21,577 nucleotides of DNA from a virus (IMGVR_UViG_3300021085_000262:1-21577), one strand, 5' to 3'. Shown: positions 6,419-13,924, counted from the first letter of the stretch. A program made the numbers and translations. The notes: generated from the sequence alone by a model not told the origin.

Positions 6419-8917
6419 ATGCACTTAACTTTTTTAGAGGCCGCCAACGGACAGCGGCTCAGCAAACGTCACTGTCCTAAAAACGGATTCACCCCTTATC
6501 CACATGTAAAAAGCGTAACATCACACCAATACGACATCCCAACAGACGGAACTGGGTTGTCAATGCTAGAAAAACTTATTCGCGATCACGGTAAACAAGG
6601 CCACTGCCTTCTTAAAGGTAACCTCAAAAGACCCATACAAAACGAATCGCGAGCTGGTAAGACAGATCGAATTGGCTACTCAAATCTTTTAGTACTTGAT
6701 ATTGATGGCATCGTAATCCCTGGTCATACCAATCCTAAAACCTTTACAGACAAAGATGTCAGCACATTAGCGAAAGCTGTGATGCGTGAGCTGCCACCTC
6801 AAGTGCAAGACTGTAGCTTCATAGCACAAGCATCAGCCAGTCTAGGTTTAAAAGGCGACAAAGTTTCCCTACACATCTTCATCCTGTTATCACATGCAAT
6901 GCCTGCAAAAGCAGTCAAGCTGTGGTTACAAGACAGTAATTTTGAGTCTCAGCTGTTTTCATCGCAGTTAGAGCTGTCCAGTAACGGACACTCTTTAAAG
7001 TATCCTCTGGATGCTAGCGTAGCTGACAACTCAAAGCTCATCTTCATTGCGCCTCCTACCTTTGAAGACGGAACCCACGATCCGTTCAGATCTAGTTCTG
7101 AGCGGATCGTGCGCGTTTCGGGTATATCGGAGACGCTAGATCTTGCTGGATTAATGGCTGACATCAGTCCAGAAGTAGTCCATCAGAAGAGCAATGTATA
7201 TAAAAACAAACTGCGTGTAGCCCGTGGCTTCAACGCTAAGAAAGAACGGTTGACCATCGCCACTGTAGACAACAAGTCAGAAGAAATACTGACTAACCCT
7301 GACCGCATGTCAATACAGATCACAGACGATACCAACCCACCGTACATACGTTGCAACGTCAATGGTGGGGACAGCAATGCCTACTACTTTAAGATTGAAG
7401 ACCCCACCTACATGTACAACTTTAAGGGTGAGCCGATCTGGTCAATAGAGCAGGCAGACCCTGACTTCTACAAGTCTTTGTTTGATCACTACCAAGAAGA
7501 AATGGAGAAAGAAGGTCGAGCTAATTTCCCTGTAGCTATGCGTGACTTCTATACAGACACCTACTACAACGGAGTATTCGACCCAAACTTAAACCAATTC
7601 AGTAACGAGTTCCCACTAATGCCTTGTTCATCAGCAAGTATCGAAGGCTTCATGCGATCGCATGGTCGTAGCAAGCCTGACTATATACCTGATGCACGGG
7701 TTGTATTCGATCCTGCCTCAGACGATGCAGCAGTAAACCTGGCTAACGTGCCATACCACATCAACATGTTCCGTAAGACAGAGTACATGCTGTCGAACCG
7801 TGAGCACGAACCGCTAAGCATGGGTGACTCAGCAAAGATCGCGGACTCTTGCCCGCTGATCTACAAACTCATGACTCACATTCTTGGTGGGCAGAACCTT
7901 GAGGTTGAGCACTTTACTAACTGGCTGGCATACATCTTCCAGACCAAGCGCAAAGCAATGACTGCTTGGGTTCTACAAGGTGTACCAGGCACAGGTAAAG
8001 GTATCTTCTACACCAAGGTACTCAGACCATTGTTTGGTAACGAGCATGTACCAATGCGTGCGTTACAAAACATAGAAGAGCAGTTCAACTTGTACATGCG
8101 CCAGGCATTGTTCCTGGTGGTCGATGAGTTTCATATGGCTTCAGCCAACGCTGGCACTATGAAGATTGCGGACAAACTCAAGAACGCGATCACTGAAAAC
8201 ACAATGACTATTCGTGCAATGCGCTCTAACCAGGTAGAAATGCCTAACTACACAAACTTTATCTTCCTTACCAACCGTATGGATGCTGTAAAGATTGAAG
8301 AGGGCGATCGTCGTTACAACATCGCACCTCGCCAAGAACAAAAGCTCGAGCATGTGTATCCAGAAGTTATTGATGGCATCGATGACATCAGCACTGAGCT
8401 ACACAAGTTTGCTGCGCTACTGCGTAACTACAAAGTCAACAAGCAGCTCGTTCGTACACCTATTGCTAACAACGCCAAAGCACAGATGGCTCAAGTCACT
8501 ATGTCTGTAATGGAAGAGTTCTTTGCAGCAGTACGACACGGCAAGCTTAGTGTGTTCCTAGATATATTAGACATCAGTGTGACTAACGTCATGCAGGGTC
8601 AAGAGATTACTACTGCACAACGCTTCGTTAAACAGTGGGTAGCAGAGTCACAATGGCCACACTCAGTCATTCCAATGGAGCACCTCCGTGTTGTGTACGG
8701 TGTACTAACCGATGACCGCTTGTCTCAACGCGAGTTCCAAAAGAAAGCAGCACGCTGTGGTGTTAGTAAAGAACGTAAGCGTGTACATGGTGCCTCAAGA
8801 CACGCAAATACAGTAATGGGTGTAGTAACGACTTGGAAATTAGAAGCTGACATTTTCAACGAAGTTACTGACAAGTACTTCGACGACAAAGACCGCAAGC
8901 TGCTAGCCGTCAGCTAA
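6419..8917 (+). CDS. primase-helicase (AEP-like primase plus SF3/D5-type helicase)
   Basis: An 832-aa protein. The N-terminal part has a primase-like pattern: L-D94-I-D96-G (motif I, DxD) and S150-L-H152 (motif II, SxH), typical of archaeo-eukaryotic primase folds. The C-terminal part is an SF3/D5-type helicase close to DUF5906: Walker A GVPGTGKG (about 521-528), Walker B LFLVVDEFH (about 564-572), an asparagine sensor within FIFLTNRMD, and an arginine-finger-like GDRRYN (about 629-634). It should prime and unwind phage DNA for the polymerase encoded upstream. A very strong SD (TAGGAGGAG) precedes the ATG. A candidate promoter/operator and the GGA hairpin lie immediately upstream. No zinc-finger primase domain is seen. 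Confidence 0.88.
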   Translation: MHLTFLEAANGQRLSKRHCPKNGFTPYPHVKSVTSHQYDIPTDGTGLSMLEKLIRDHGKQGHCLLKGNLKRPIQNESRAGKTDRIGYSNLLVLDIDGIVIPGHTNPKTFTDKDVSTLAKAVMRELPPQVQDCSFIAQASASLGLKGDKVSLHIFILLSHAMPAKAVKLWLQDSNFESQLFSSQLELSSNGHSLKYPLDASVADNSKLIFIAPPTFEDGTHDPFRSSSERIVRVSGISETLDLAGLMADISPEVVHQKSNVYKNKLRVARGFNAKKERLTIATVDNKSEEILTNPDRMSIQITDDTNPPYIRCNVNGGDSNAYYFKIEDPTYMYNFKGEPIWSIEQADPDFYKSLFDHYQEEMEKEGRANFPVAMRDFYTDTYYNGVFDPNLNQFSNEFPLMPCSSASIEGFMRSHGRSKPDYIPDARVVFDPASDDAAVNLANVPYHINMFRKTEYMLSNREHEPLSMGDSAKIADSCPLIYKLMTHILGGQNLEVEHFTNWLAYIFQTKRKAMTAWVLQGVPGTGKGIFYTKVLRPLFGNEHVPMRALQNIEEQFNLYMRQALFLVVDEFHMASANAGTMKIADKLKNAITENTMTIRAMRSNQVEMPNYTNFIFLTNRMDAVKIEEGDRRYNIAPRQEQKLEHVYPEVIDGIDDISTELHKFAALLRNYKVNKQLVRTPIANNAKAQMAQVTMSVMEEFFAAVRHGKLSVFLDILDISVTNVMQGQEITTAQRFVKQWVAESQWPHSVIPMEHLRVVYGVLTDDRLSQREFQKKAARCGVSKERKRVHGASRHANTVMGVVTTWKLEADIFNEVTDKYFDDKDRKLLAVS

Positions 8918-8918
8918 A

Positions 8919-8937
8919 ATAATAGCTATACTAATAT
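8919..8937 (+). promoter_or_regulatory. operator-like palindrome with -10 element
   Basis: ATAATAG-CTATA-CTAATAT: matches the ATATTAG-N5-CTAATAT consensus at 13 of 14 arm bases. TATACT (8927-8932) is a good -10; no convincing -35 is seen. It fills the gap between the primase-helicase and the Fe-S nuclease gene. Confidence 0.5.
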
Positions 8938-8964
8938 CTCTACTTATCACTACTAGGAAAGTAA

Positions 8965-9714
8965 ATGATTAAGTTGACACAAGCTACACGACCTGACGAT
9001 GTAGTCGACTTCGAAAAACCAGAAAAACTAGGCGACGTTAGAGCCTGGAGCTACTCAGCTCTCAAGGTCTACGAAGAGTGCCCTTATCGTACCTACATAG
9101 GTCGCGTTAAGGGCGTCAAAGAACCTAGTGGCCCTGCTGCAGACCGCGGCACCGAGATCCACCAATACGCTGAAGACTATGTCAACGGCACTATGGGTGA
9201 GATGCACGACACCCTTCATAAATTCAAAGATGACTTTGAAGAACTGCGGCAGCTTTTCATCGAAGCAAAAGTAGAACTAGAAGGTGAGTGGGGCTTTGAC
9301 CTGGACTGGGCACCAGTCGGTTGGATGCAGAAAGAAACCTGGGCTCGTATCAAACTCGATGCCCTGGTCCAAGAAGACGACACCTCTGCACGCGTCATCG
9401 ACTACAAGACCGGTAAGAAGTGGGGTAACGAAATAGCCCACGGTCAACAAGGTCTGCTCTATGCAATCGGTACGTTCTTCAGATACCCACACTTGCAGTT
9501 TGTGCAGGTTGAGTTCTGGTATCTCGATAAAGGTGAGACAACCAAGAAGACGTACACACGCGACCAGGCAATGGTATTTGCACCAGGCTTTCATCGTCGT
9601 GCAATCAAGATGACTACCGAAACAGACTTTGATCCAACACCCAGCAAAGACAGTTGCAGGTGGTGTTCGTTCCGTAAAGGTGACGAGCCCGAATGCACCT
9701 GGGGTGTCGGCTAA
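8965..9714 (+). CDS. PD-(D/E)XK exonuclease, Cas4/RecB-type with Fe-S cysteines
   Basis: A 249-aa nuclease of the PDDEXK_1/RecB-Cas4 group. Seen: WSYSALKVYEECPYR at the N-terminus, RGTEIH with H66, D132 in KLDAL, D146-Y-K148 in VIDYKTGK, and Q161-Q-G-L-L-Y166 (the QxxxY motif). Four cysteines, C39, C231, C234 and C244, are placed as in AddB/Cas4 4Fe-4S nucleases. Members resect DNA ends 5'-3' or 3'-5'. In a phage it would process replication or recombination ends, or degrade host DNA (inference). SD AGGAAA precedes the ATG. It is the last gene before a strong terminator. No other CRISPR gene or array is present, so it should not be called a CRISPR protein. Confidence 0.85.
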   Translation: MIKLTQATRPDDVVDFEKPEKLGDVRAWSYSALKVYEECPYRTYIGRVKGVKEPSGPAADRGTEIHQYAEDYVNGTMGEMHDTLHKFKDDFEELRQLFIEAKVELEGEWGFDLDWAPVGWMQKETWARIKLDALVQEDDTSARVIDYKTGKKWGNEIAHGQQGLLYAIGTFFRYPHLQFVQVEFWYLDKGETTKKTYTRDQAMVFAPGFHRRAIKMTTETDFDPTPSKDSCRWCSFRKGDEPECTWGVG

Positions 9715-9741
9715 CTAATTCACAGCTCCCCCTGTGTAGTT

Positions 9742-9768
9742 GCCCCACCTAGGTGGGGCTTTTTTATT
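9742..9768 (+). terminator. rho-independent terminator
   Basis: The palindrome GCCCCACCTAGGTGGGGC (9742-9759) folds as a 7-bp GC-rich stem with loop CTAG and is followed by TTTTTTATT. It lies 28 bases after the stop of the nuclease gene and closes the replication operon. There is no T-run on the other side, so it acts on + strand transcripts only. Confidence 0.92.
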
Positions 9769-9791
9769 CCCGATCGGAATTCAAATGATCC

Positions 9792-9812
9792 TCACGAAAC
9801 ATGAAACATGAA
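9792..9812. repeat. heptamer repeat array D
   Basis: Three units, TCACGAA, ACATGAA, ACATGAA, followed by GAGAGAAT, which serves as the SD for the gene at 9825. It is almost the same as array E at 13126. Confidence 0.65.
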
Positions 9813-9824
9813 GAGAGAATCCCT

Positions 9825-9998
9825 ATGAAACTATTCAAGACCCTATGCAGCAATGCGCTTATGTTCATCGTAAGTGTACTTGCTGTCTTACTTACCCTAT
9901 CTGTCCTCGGACAAGCCCTCGCTCTCGGTTTCTACGCGCTGCTGCTCACTGCAGTCGTGGGCCTTGTTGCGTTCTTATATTTCAGGAGACCTACGTGA
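9825..9998 (+). CDS. small membrane protein, 57 aa, two TM segments
   Basis: GAGAGAAT lies before the ATG at 9825; an in-frame ATG at 9801 lies within the heptamer array and is less likely. After a short basic N-terminus (MKLFKTLCSN) come two hydrophobic helices, about residues 11-29 and 33-51, and a basic end (YFRRPT). This suggests a hairpin in the inner membrane. It is the first of three co-transcribed membrane genes; function (exclusion, holin-like, membrane anchoring of replication) cannot be decided. Confidence 0.6.
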   Translation: MKLFKTLCSNALMFIVSVLAVLLTLSVLGQALALGFYALLLTAVVGLVAFLYFRRPT

Positions 9999-10123
9999 TT
10001 CAAGCAGTACTCACTTTACTCAGCCTTTACGAAACACTTTTTCTAATCGCAGCCATTATTGGAGTTACCTATGATTTTTGCAGGTCTACTTTCGGCGCTC
10101 GGCTTACTGTTCCTAATCTTTAA
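9995..10123 (+). CDS. small membrane protein, 42 aa, GTG start
   Basis: The GTG at 9995 overlaps the preceding TGA (GTGA) and has AGGAG six bases upstream, so it is a well-supported start. Residues 1-25 are strongly hydrophobic (VLTLLSLYETLFLIAAIIGV): one TM helix or signal anchor. The C-terminal half overlaps the next gene by 53 bases. Unknown function. Confidence 0.5.
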   Translation: MIQAVLTLLSLYETLFLIAAIIGVTYDFCRSTFGARLTVPNL

Positions 10124-10361
10124 GTTCGGCATACGCCGCGTCATTGCCTACGACATACCTATCGACATCACCGTTACAGCTTTTCTCATGTACGCATTCG
10201 CCGGTACATACAGCGGCATGATTGCTGCAATGGTCGGCGGTCTTATTGTCTCCGTCACCTTGTTCATCATGAAACGCACCATGCGTCGCGAAGAACTACA
10301 ACTTGTCAAAACCTCAAACTTTCCATATCGCGCCGTGCGCTGGATAGGAGTCCAACCATGA
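10071..10361 (+). CDS. membrane protein, 96 aa, about three TM segments
   Basis: TTGGAG lies before the ATG at 10071. Hydrophobic segments: about residues 2-18, 33-51 and 53-69, with basic loops between (FKFGIRRV) and a basic C-terminal tail (MKRTMRRE). This indicates an inner membrane protein with its C-terminus probably in the cytoplasm. Similar small membrane proteins occur in phage replication regions. Role unknown. Confidence 0.65.
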   Translation: MIFAGLLSALGLLFLIFKFGIRRVIAYDIPIDITVTAFLMYAFAGTYSGMIAAMVGGLIVSVTLFIMKRTMRREELQLVKTSNFPYRAVRWIGVQP

Positions 10362-10579
10362 TTGATTACAAAGAGCTGCTTTGCGGCCACTTAAAGGAGA
10401 TGTACGGAAATGCAGATGTTCTACAAACGCGACGGGTGGCTAGTCGAATACAAGCTCGTTACAGACCCAGCGGAAGCGATGTACTGGACTACACACCGTT
10501 TGAAGAAATCAGAGATCAGGATTATGACGCAGTGCGATCGCGCAACAGCAGCTCAACTCAGACAGGAGATACTCGATGA
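10358..10579 (+). CDS. hypothetical 73-aa protein overlapping the next frame
   Basis: The ATG at 10358 follows GGAG and overlaps the preceding stop (ATGA). Its own stop overlaps the start at 10576 (ATGA), the pattern of real genes here. However, most of its length (10410-10579) lies under a second, better-looking reading frame. The second half is rich in Arg, Asp and Ser and looks less like a folded protein. Either both frames are used or this one is only a leader. Confidence 0.4.
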   Translation: MIDYKELLCGHLKEMYGNADVLQTRRVASRIQARYRPSGSDVLDYTPFEEIRDQDYDAVRSRNSSSTQTGDTR

Positions 10580-10628
10580 CATCCTCAGTAGAGAACCTAA
10601 TCCCACTAAAAGAAAAGCGGCCAGCTAA
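10410..10628 (+). CDS. hypothetical 72-aa protein
   Basis: AAAGGAG lies upstream of the ATG at 10410 (a second ATG is at 10416). The sequence starts MQMFYKRDGWLVEYKL and is followed by acidic and helical segments, with codon choice like neighbouring genes. It overlaps the previous frame by 170 bases and the next gene by 53. No family recognised. Confidence 0.5.
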   Translation: MQMFYKRDGWLVEYKLVTDPAEAMYWTTHRLKKSEIRIMTQCDRATAAQLRQEILDDILSREPNPTKRKAAS

Positions 10629-11331
10629 GCTGCTCAGCAGAGACAGCAACACTAAGCTCATCAAGACTGCTAAGAACCAACCCGTTGTCTTGGCGGGTCT
10701 GTCGATGATGCCAACGCCTGAGCTGTGTCCTTCATCTAAAATTGCTAAATGCTTTGATCCCTGCCTCAAGCATAGTGGGCTCGCCCAGGTGTACAGGAGC
10801 ATCAATGACGCACGTCAGCGCAAAACGGATTACTTTTTGCAGCAGACAGATGAATTTATCAGCCACCTCAACAGAGAGCTTACTAACCTCAGTGCCTACG
10901 CTGCTAAACACAGCAAGCGCGCAGTTGTTCGACTCAACGTTCTGTCAGATGTAGCCTGGGAAAACTATGGTGTTATCCAGAACTTCCCTGACATTTTGTT
11001 CTATGACTACACCAAACGCGCTGCCCGTCTAAGCAAAACACCGAGCAACTACCATCTCATGTTTAGCTACAGCGGCGCTCCTAAGTACCAAACCCAAGTC
11101 AACATGGCGCTAAAAACTGACGTACCCATCACTGTAGTCTTTAGGAATGGACTGCCCTCTAAGTTCCTGGGACGTGATGTTATAGATGGCGACAAATCTG
11201 ACCTGGATAACTTAAAAGCCCGAAACAAAATTGTAGGGCTGCGCGTCAAAGGCAACGAAGCTAAACAATCAGACAGTCCGTTTATCGTAGATTCGCAGAC
11301 GTGTCCTGTTCCACTATTACTTGCTGCTTAA
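10576..11331 (+). CDS. DUF7227/gp88-like phage protein
   Basis: The 251-aa protein resembles a conserved phage family of unknown function (DUF7227/gp88-like). Seen in order: NTKLIKTAKNQP; a cysteine group CPSSKIAKCFDPC (C-x7-C-x3-C); VVRLNVLSDVAWE; FPDILFYDYTKRA; NYHLMFSYSG; VDGD-like VIDGDKSD; VGLRVKGNE. The cysteines could bind a metal or Fe-S cluster. The fold has been compared to barrel-type enzymes, but no reaction is established. AGGAGA precedes the ATG. It ends just before the promoter of the helicase gene. Family assignment is by motif memory. Confidence 0.6.
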   Translation: MTSSVENLIPLKEKRPAKLLSRDSNTKLIKTAKNQPVVLAGLSMMPTPELCPSSKIAKCFDPCLKHSGLAQVYRSINDARQRKTDYFLQQTDEFISHLNRELTNLSAYAAKHSKRAVVRLNVLSDVAWENYGVIQNFPDILFYDYTKRAARLSKTPSNYHLMFSYSGAPKYQTQVNMALKTDVPITVVFRNGLPSKFLGRDVIDGDKSDLDNLKARNKIVGLRVKGNEAKQSDSPFIVDSQTCPVPLLLAA

Positions 11332-11340
11332 TACATCCAT

Positions 11341-11369
11341 TTGCCCCGATATATTAGCTATGCTAATAT
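11341..11369 (+). promoter_or_regulatory. sigma70 extended -10 promoter with 21-bp operator
   Basis: TTGCCC (11341-11346), a 17-base spacer, then TAATAT (11364-11369) with an upstream TG (11361-11362). The -10 is embedded in the perfect palindrome TATATTAGC-TAT-GCTAATATA (11350-11370), the best copy of the operator family. A repressor there would block RNA polymerase directly. Confidence 0.72.
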
Positions 11370-11394
11370 ACTAAACCATCAATGAGTGATGACT

Positions 11395-12732
11395 ATGTAC
11401 GAACCTTTCGAGCATCAAAAGATCACGACGGACTTCATTCTCGCCAACCCTCGTTGCCTCATCACATCTGACCCAGGCACAGGCAAGACACGATCCGTAC
11501 TAGACGCGATCGTGGGCCGCGAATCACGAACCTTAGTTCTCGCACCGTTGTCCATCCTCGAAGCATCATGGGGAGATGACATCGACAAGTTCACTCCTAA
11601 CCTTACGTACGCAGTTGCGTACGCTAAGAATCGTGAGAAAGCATTCGCTGGTACAGAAAACGTAGTCATCACTAATCATGACGCAGTCAAATGGCTCGCT
11701 AAAAATCTTCATGTACTTGCCGACTTCGATACCCTGGTCATTGACGAGTTCACTGCATTCAAGAACCAAAGCAGTCAGCGCAGCAAAGCATGCAAGAAGA
11801 TCGCAGAAGCATTCACACATCGCATTGCTATGTCTGGCACACCCAACAGCAACGGTATCCTCGACGTGTGGCACCCAACGCTAATCGTAGACGACGGACA
11901 ACGTCTCGGGCATCGCTTCTATAGCTTCCGCTCGTCTGTCTGTACACCGCGTTTCAATGGCTTTGCCAACGAGTGGGTACAAAAAGATGACTCCGAAGAA
12001 GTAGTAGCTGCTGCGCTCAGTGACATCAACATACGCTTCGAGCTAACCGAATGTATCGACATGCCACCGCAAAGCGTACAGACCATGTACGTATCGCTGC
12101 CTAAGAAAATCATGCAGCAGTACCAGCAGCTTAGCGAAGACTCTGTGTTGTACACCGGAGAAGCAACCATCAACGCTGTGCACGCTGGCAGTAAAGTCAA
12201 GAAGCTACTTCAGTTGTGTACCGGCGCTGTCTATGACGAGAACGGTGACACACAACGCATTCACAAAGAACGGTATGACATCGTCATGCAGCTCGTTGCC
12301 GAACGTGCGCAGTCACTTGTTGCATTCAACTGGAAACACGAGCAGCGGTACATGGTTGAGCTAGCAGACAAGATGGGTATCAAGCACGCAACGATTGACG
12401 GCAGTACAGCAGCACACAAACGCAAAGAGATTGTTGACCGGCTACAAGCGGGGCAGCTACAGGTTGTGTTCTGTCACCCACAGTCAGCAGGTCACGGCTT
12501 GACCATGACCAAAGCAAAGACAGTCATATGGGCGTCGCCTACATACAACGCAGAACATTATCAGCAGTTCAACCGTCGCATCTATCGAGCCGGTCAAACT
12601 GAAAAGACTGAGGTCATACAGATCGCCGCACGCAACACCTGGGAACCAGAAGTGTATGAGAAGTTGCAAGGCAAGGTCGATCGTATGGACCAGTTACTCG
12701 GAATACTAAACAAACTAAAGCAAGCAGCCTAA
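11395..12732 (+). CDS. SNF2-type superfamily 2 DNA helicase
   Basis: About 445 aa from the ATG at 11395; in-frame GTG 11386 and ATG 11389 are alternatives, and none has a strong SD. Numbered from 11386, the motifs are Q-like EPFEHQ, Walker A DPGTGKT (29-35), motif II D120-E-F-T, motif III MSGTP (149-153), and in the second RecA domain GLTMTKAKTVIW and QQFNRRIYRAGQ (motif VI). This is the compact phage SNF2/DEAD-like helicase group, which moves along double-stranded DNA and may assist replication fork restart or recombination. It has its own operator-controlled promoter. The expected leader is only 10-20 bases, so initiation may be unusual. Confidence 0.88.
   Translation: MYEPFEHQKITTDFILANPRCLITSDPGTGKTRSVLDAIVGRESRTLVLAPLSILEASWGDDIDKFTPNLTYAVAYAKNREKAFAGTENVVITNHDAVKWLAKNLHVLADFDTLVIDEFTAFKNQSSQRSKACKKIAEAFTHRIAMSGTPNSNGILDVWHPTLIVDDGQRLGHRFYSFRSSVCTPRFNGFANEWVQKDDSEEVVAAALSDINIRFELTECIDMPPQSVQTMYVSLPKKIMQQYQQLSEDSVLYTGEATINAVHAGSKVKKLLQLCTGAVYDENGDTQRIHKERYDIVMQLVAERAQSLVAFNWKHEQRYMVELADKMGIKHATIDGSTAAHKRKEIVDRLQAGQLQVVFCHPQSAGHGLTMTKAKTVIWASPTYNAEHYQQFNRRIYRAGQTEKTEVIQIAARNTWEPEVYEKLQGKVDRMDQLLGILNKLKQAA
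11517..11530. repeat. heptamer repeat array F (short)
   Basis: Two units, CCGCGAA and TCACGAA, inside the helicase coding region, followed by CCTTAGT. This is the shortest copy of the family and could be chance. Confidence 0.35.
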
Positions 12733-12753
12733 ACCCACCAAGAGAAAACTACT

Positions 12754-13119
12754 ATGACTATAAATGAACTTATTGAACTCAGAGCAACTGTCAAAGATGA
12801 CATTGCTGACCTCAACGCCCAACTCAAGGTGTTGAACAAATCTAAAGAAGAGCTTGATTGGCAGCTCTTGAACCAATTGGACGAGCAGGGTTTGTCACGT
12901 ACCGCTAATGACAAAGCCAGCGTGTCCATTAACCAAGATACTGTACCTGACGTGACTGACTGGGACGCTCTTTATGAGCACATCAACAGCACTAAAGACT
13001 ACAGCCTCTTGCAAAGACGGGTCTCGTCGACTGCATACAAAGAACTTCTAAAGCTTGGAGAAGAAGTCCCTGGTCTGCAGCCCCGTGAAATTCGACGCAT
13101 TAACTTTCGATCCCTTTAA
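12754..13119 (+). CDS. conserved phage protein, coiled-coil N-terminus, 121 aa
   Basis: Residues 1-48 form a coiled coil (LNAQLKVLNKSKEELDWQLL). Residues 55-121 carry VSINQDTVPDVTDWDALYEH, a LLQRRVSSTAYKELL helix and a VPGLQPREIRRINF end. This pattern is common in phage proteins encoded next to helicase and single-strand-binding genes; function unknown. GAGA lies upstream of the ATG. It is probably co-transcribed with the helicase. Confidence 0.65.
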   Translation: MTINELIELRATVKDDIADLNAQLKVLNKSKEELDWQLLNQLDEQGLSRTANDKASVSINQDTVPDVTDWDALYEHINSTKDYSLLQRRVSSTAYKELLKLGEEVPGLQPREIRRINFRSL

Positions 13120-13125
13120 ACCTAA

Positions 13126-13146
13126 ACATGAATCATGAATCACGAA
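13126..13146. repeat. heptamer repeat array E
   Basis: Three units, ACATGAA, TCATGAA, TCACGAA, followed by GAGAAT and then the ATG at 13160. It mirrors array D in sequence and in position before a start codon. Confidence 0.65.
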
Positions 13147-13159
13147 GAGAATATATATT

Positions 13160-13846
13160 ATGCCTAAATCAGCAGTAGCAGTAGCAACCAGCCTCGTAGC
13201 ATCCACTGACACTTTGCCAGCGCACCTCAAAGCTGTACAAGGTTCCGGTCGAGGCAACGAAAACGTAGGTCAGAACGTCACGATTCCTCGTGTCAAACTC
13301 CTGCAGAAAATGTCTAACGAAGTCGACAAGCACCACGCGGCTTATGTTGAAGGCTGTGAGCCAGGTCACCTGGTCAACACGCTGAACAATCATAACTACG
13401 GTAATGATTTGTACTGCATCTCACTCACCTTCAAGCTTGAGTACGTTGTATGGCGTCAACTAGACGCAGGCGGCGGTTACGGTGGTGCATTCAGCTCAAT
13501 GGCTGACGCAGAAGCCTACGTCAATCAGCAAGACAAGCCTTCCGAGTGGGACATCAACGAGACTCATGCTCACGTCCTTCTTATCAAAGATCCTGAGACA
13601 GGTGAGCTCGAGCGTTCACCAGCGATTATGGATTTCGCTAGCTCCAAGCTGCGTGTATCCAAAGCATGGAACTCTCAGATCGGTATGAAAGGCGGCGACC
13701 GTTTCGCAGGTCTTTGGAAAGTTTCTGGCGTACCTACCGAAAACAAGATGGGCAAGGCATTTATGAATTGCGAAGTCTCGTTTGTTGGCTGGGCTCAGGA
13801 AGAAGACTACAAGGTAGCTGAGTCGCTGTACGAACAGTACAGCTAA
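13160..13846 (+). CDS. conserved phage protein, possibly single-strand DNA binding
   Basis: The 228-aa protein begins with a low-complexity Ala/Ser/Val segment, then a folded domain from about residue 42 (IPRVKLLQKMSNEVDKHHAA) through LYCISLTFKLEYVVWRQLDA to SPAIMDFASSKLRVSKAWNS and RFAGLWKVSGV. It is likely beta-rich and ends in an acidic, Glu/Tyr-rich stretch. This set of features and the neighbourhood (helicase, nuclease, polymerase) fit a phage single-strand-binding protein. I know no decisive motif, so the function is inference. An SD (GAAGAGAA) from the heptamer array precedes the ATG. Confidence 0.6.
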   Translation: MPKSAVAVATSLVASTDTLPAHLKAVQGSGRGNENVGQNVTIPRVKLLQKMSNEVDKHHAAYVEGCEPGHLVNTLNNHNYGNDLYCISLTFKLEYVVWRQLDAGGGYGGAFSSMADAEAYVNQQDKPSEWDINETHAHVLLIKDPETGELERSPAIMDFASSKLRVSKAWNSQIGMKGGDRFAGLWKVSGVPTENKMGKAFMNCEVSFVGWAQEEDYKVAESLYEQYS

Positions 13847-13924
13847 CTAGATAGGTCAAGGGCGAGAGTGGTCGTCCTATAGTACCGGCTTGGCCCACCG
13901 TAGACCGAAACGGGCTCCTTATTT

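Noticed and set aside
7655-7665. GCGATCGC octamers (also near 10535)
   Set aside because: Only two copies were noticed, so there is no sign of HIP1-like enrichment.
8965-9714. Possible CRISPR Cas4 gene
   Set aside because: No other cas gene, leader or spaced repeat array is present; this is the phage replication-type nuclease of the same superfamily.
13847-13924. Terminator or small RNA in the gap before the nuclease gene
   Set aside because: GGCCC/GGGCU could pair, but the stem is short with a loop of about 15 bases and the following T stretch is weak.
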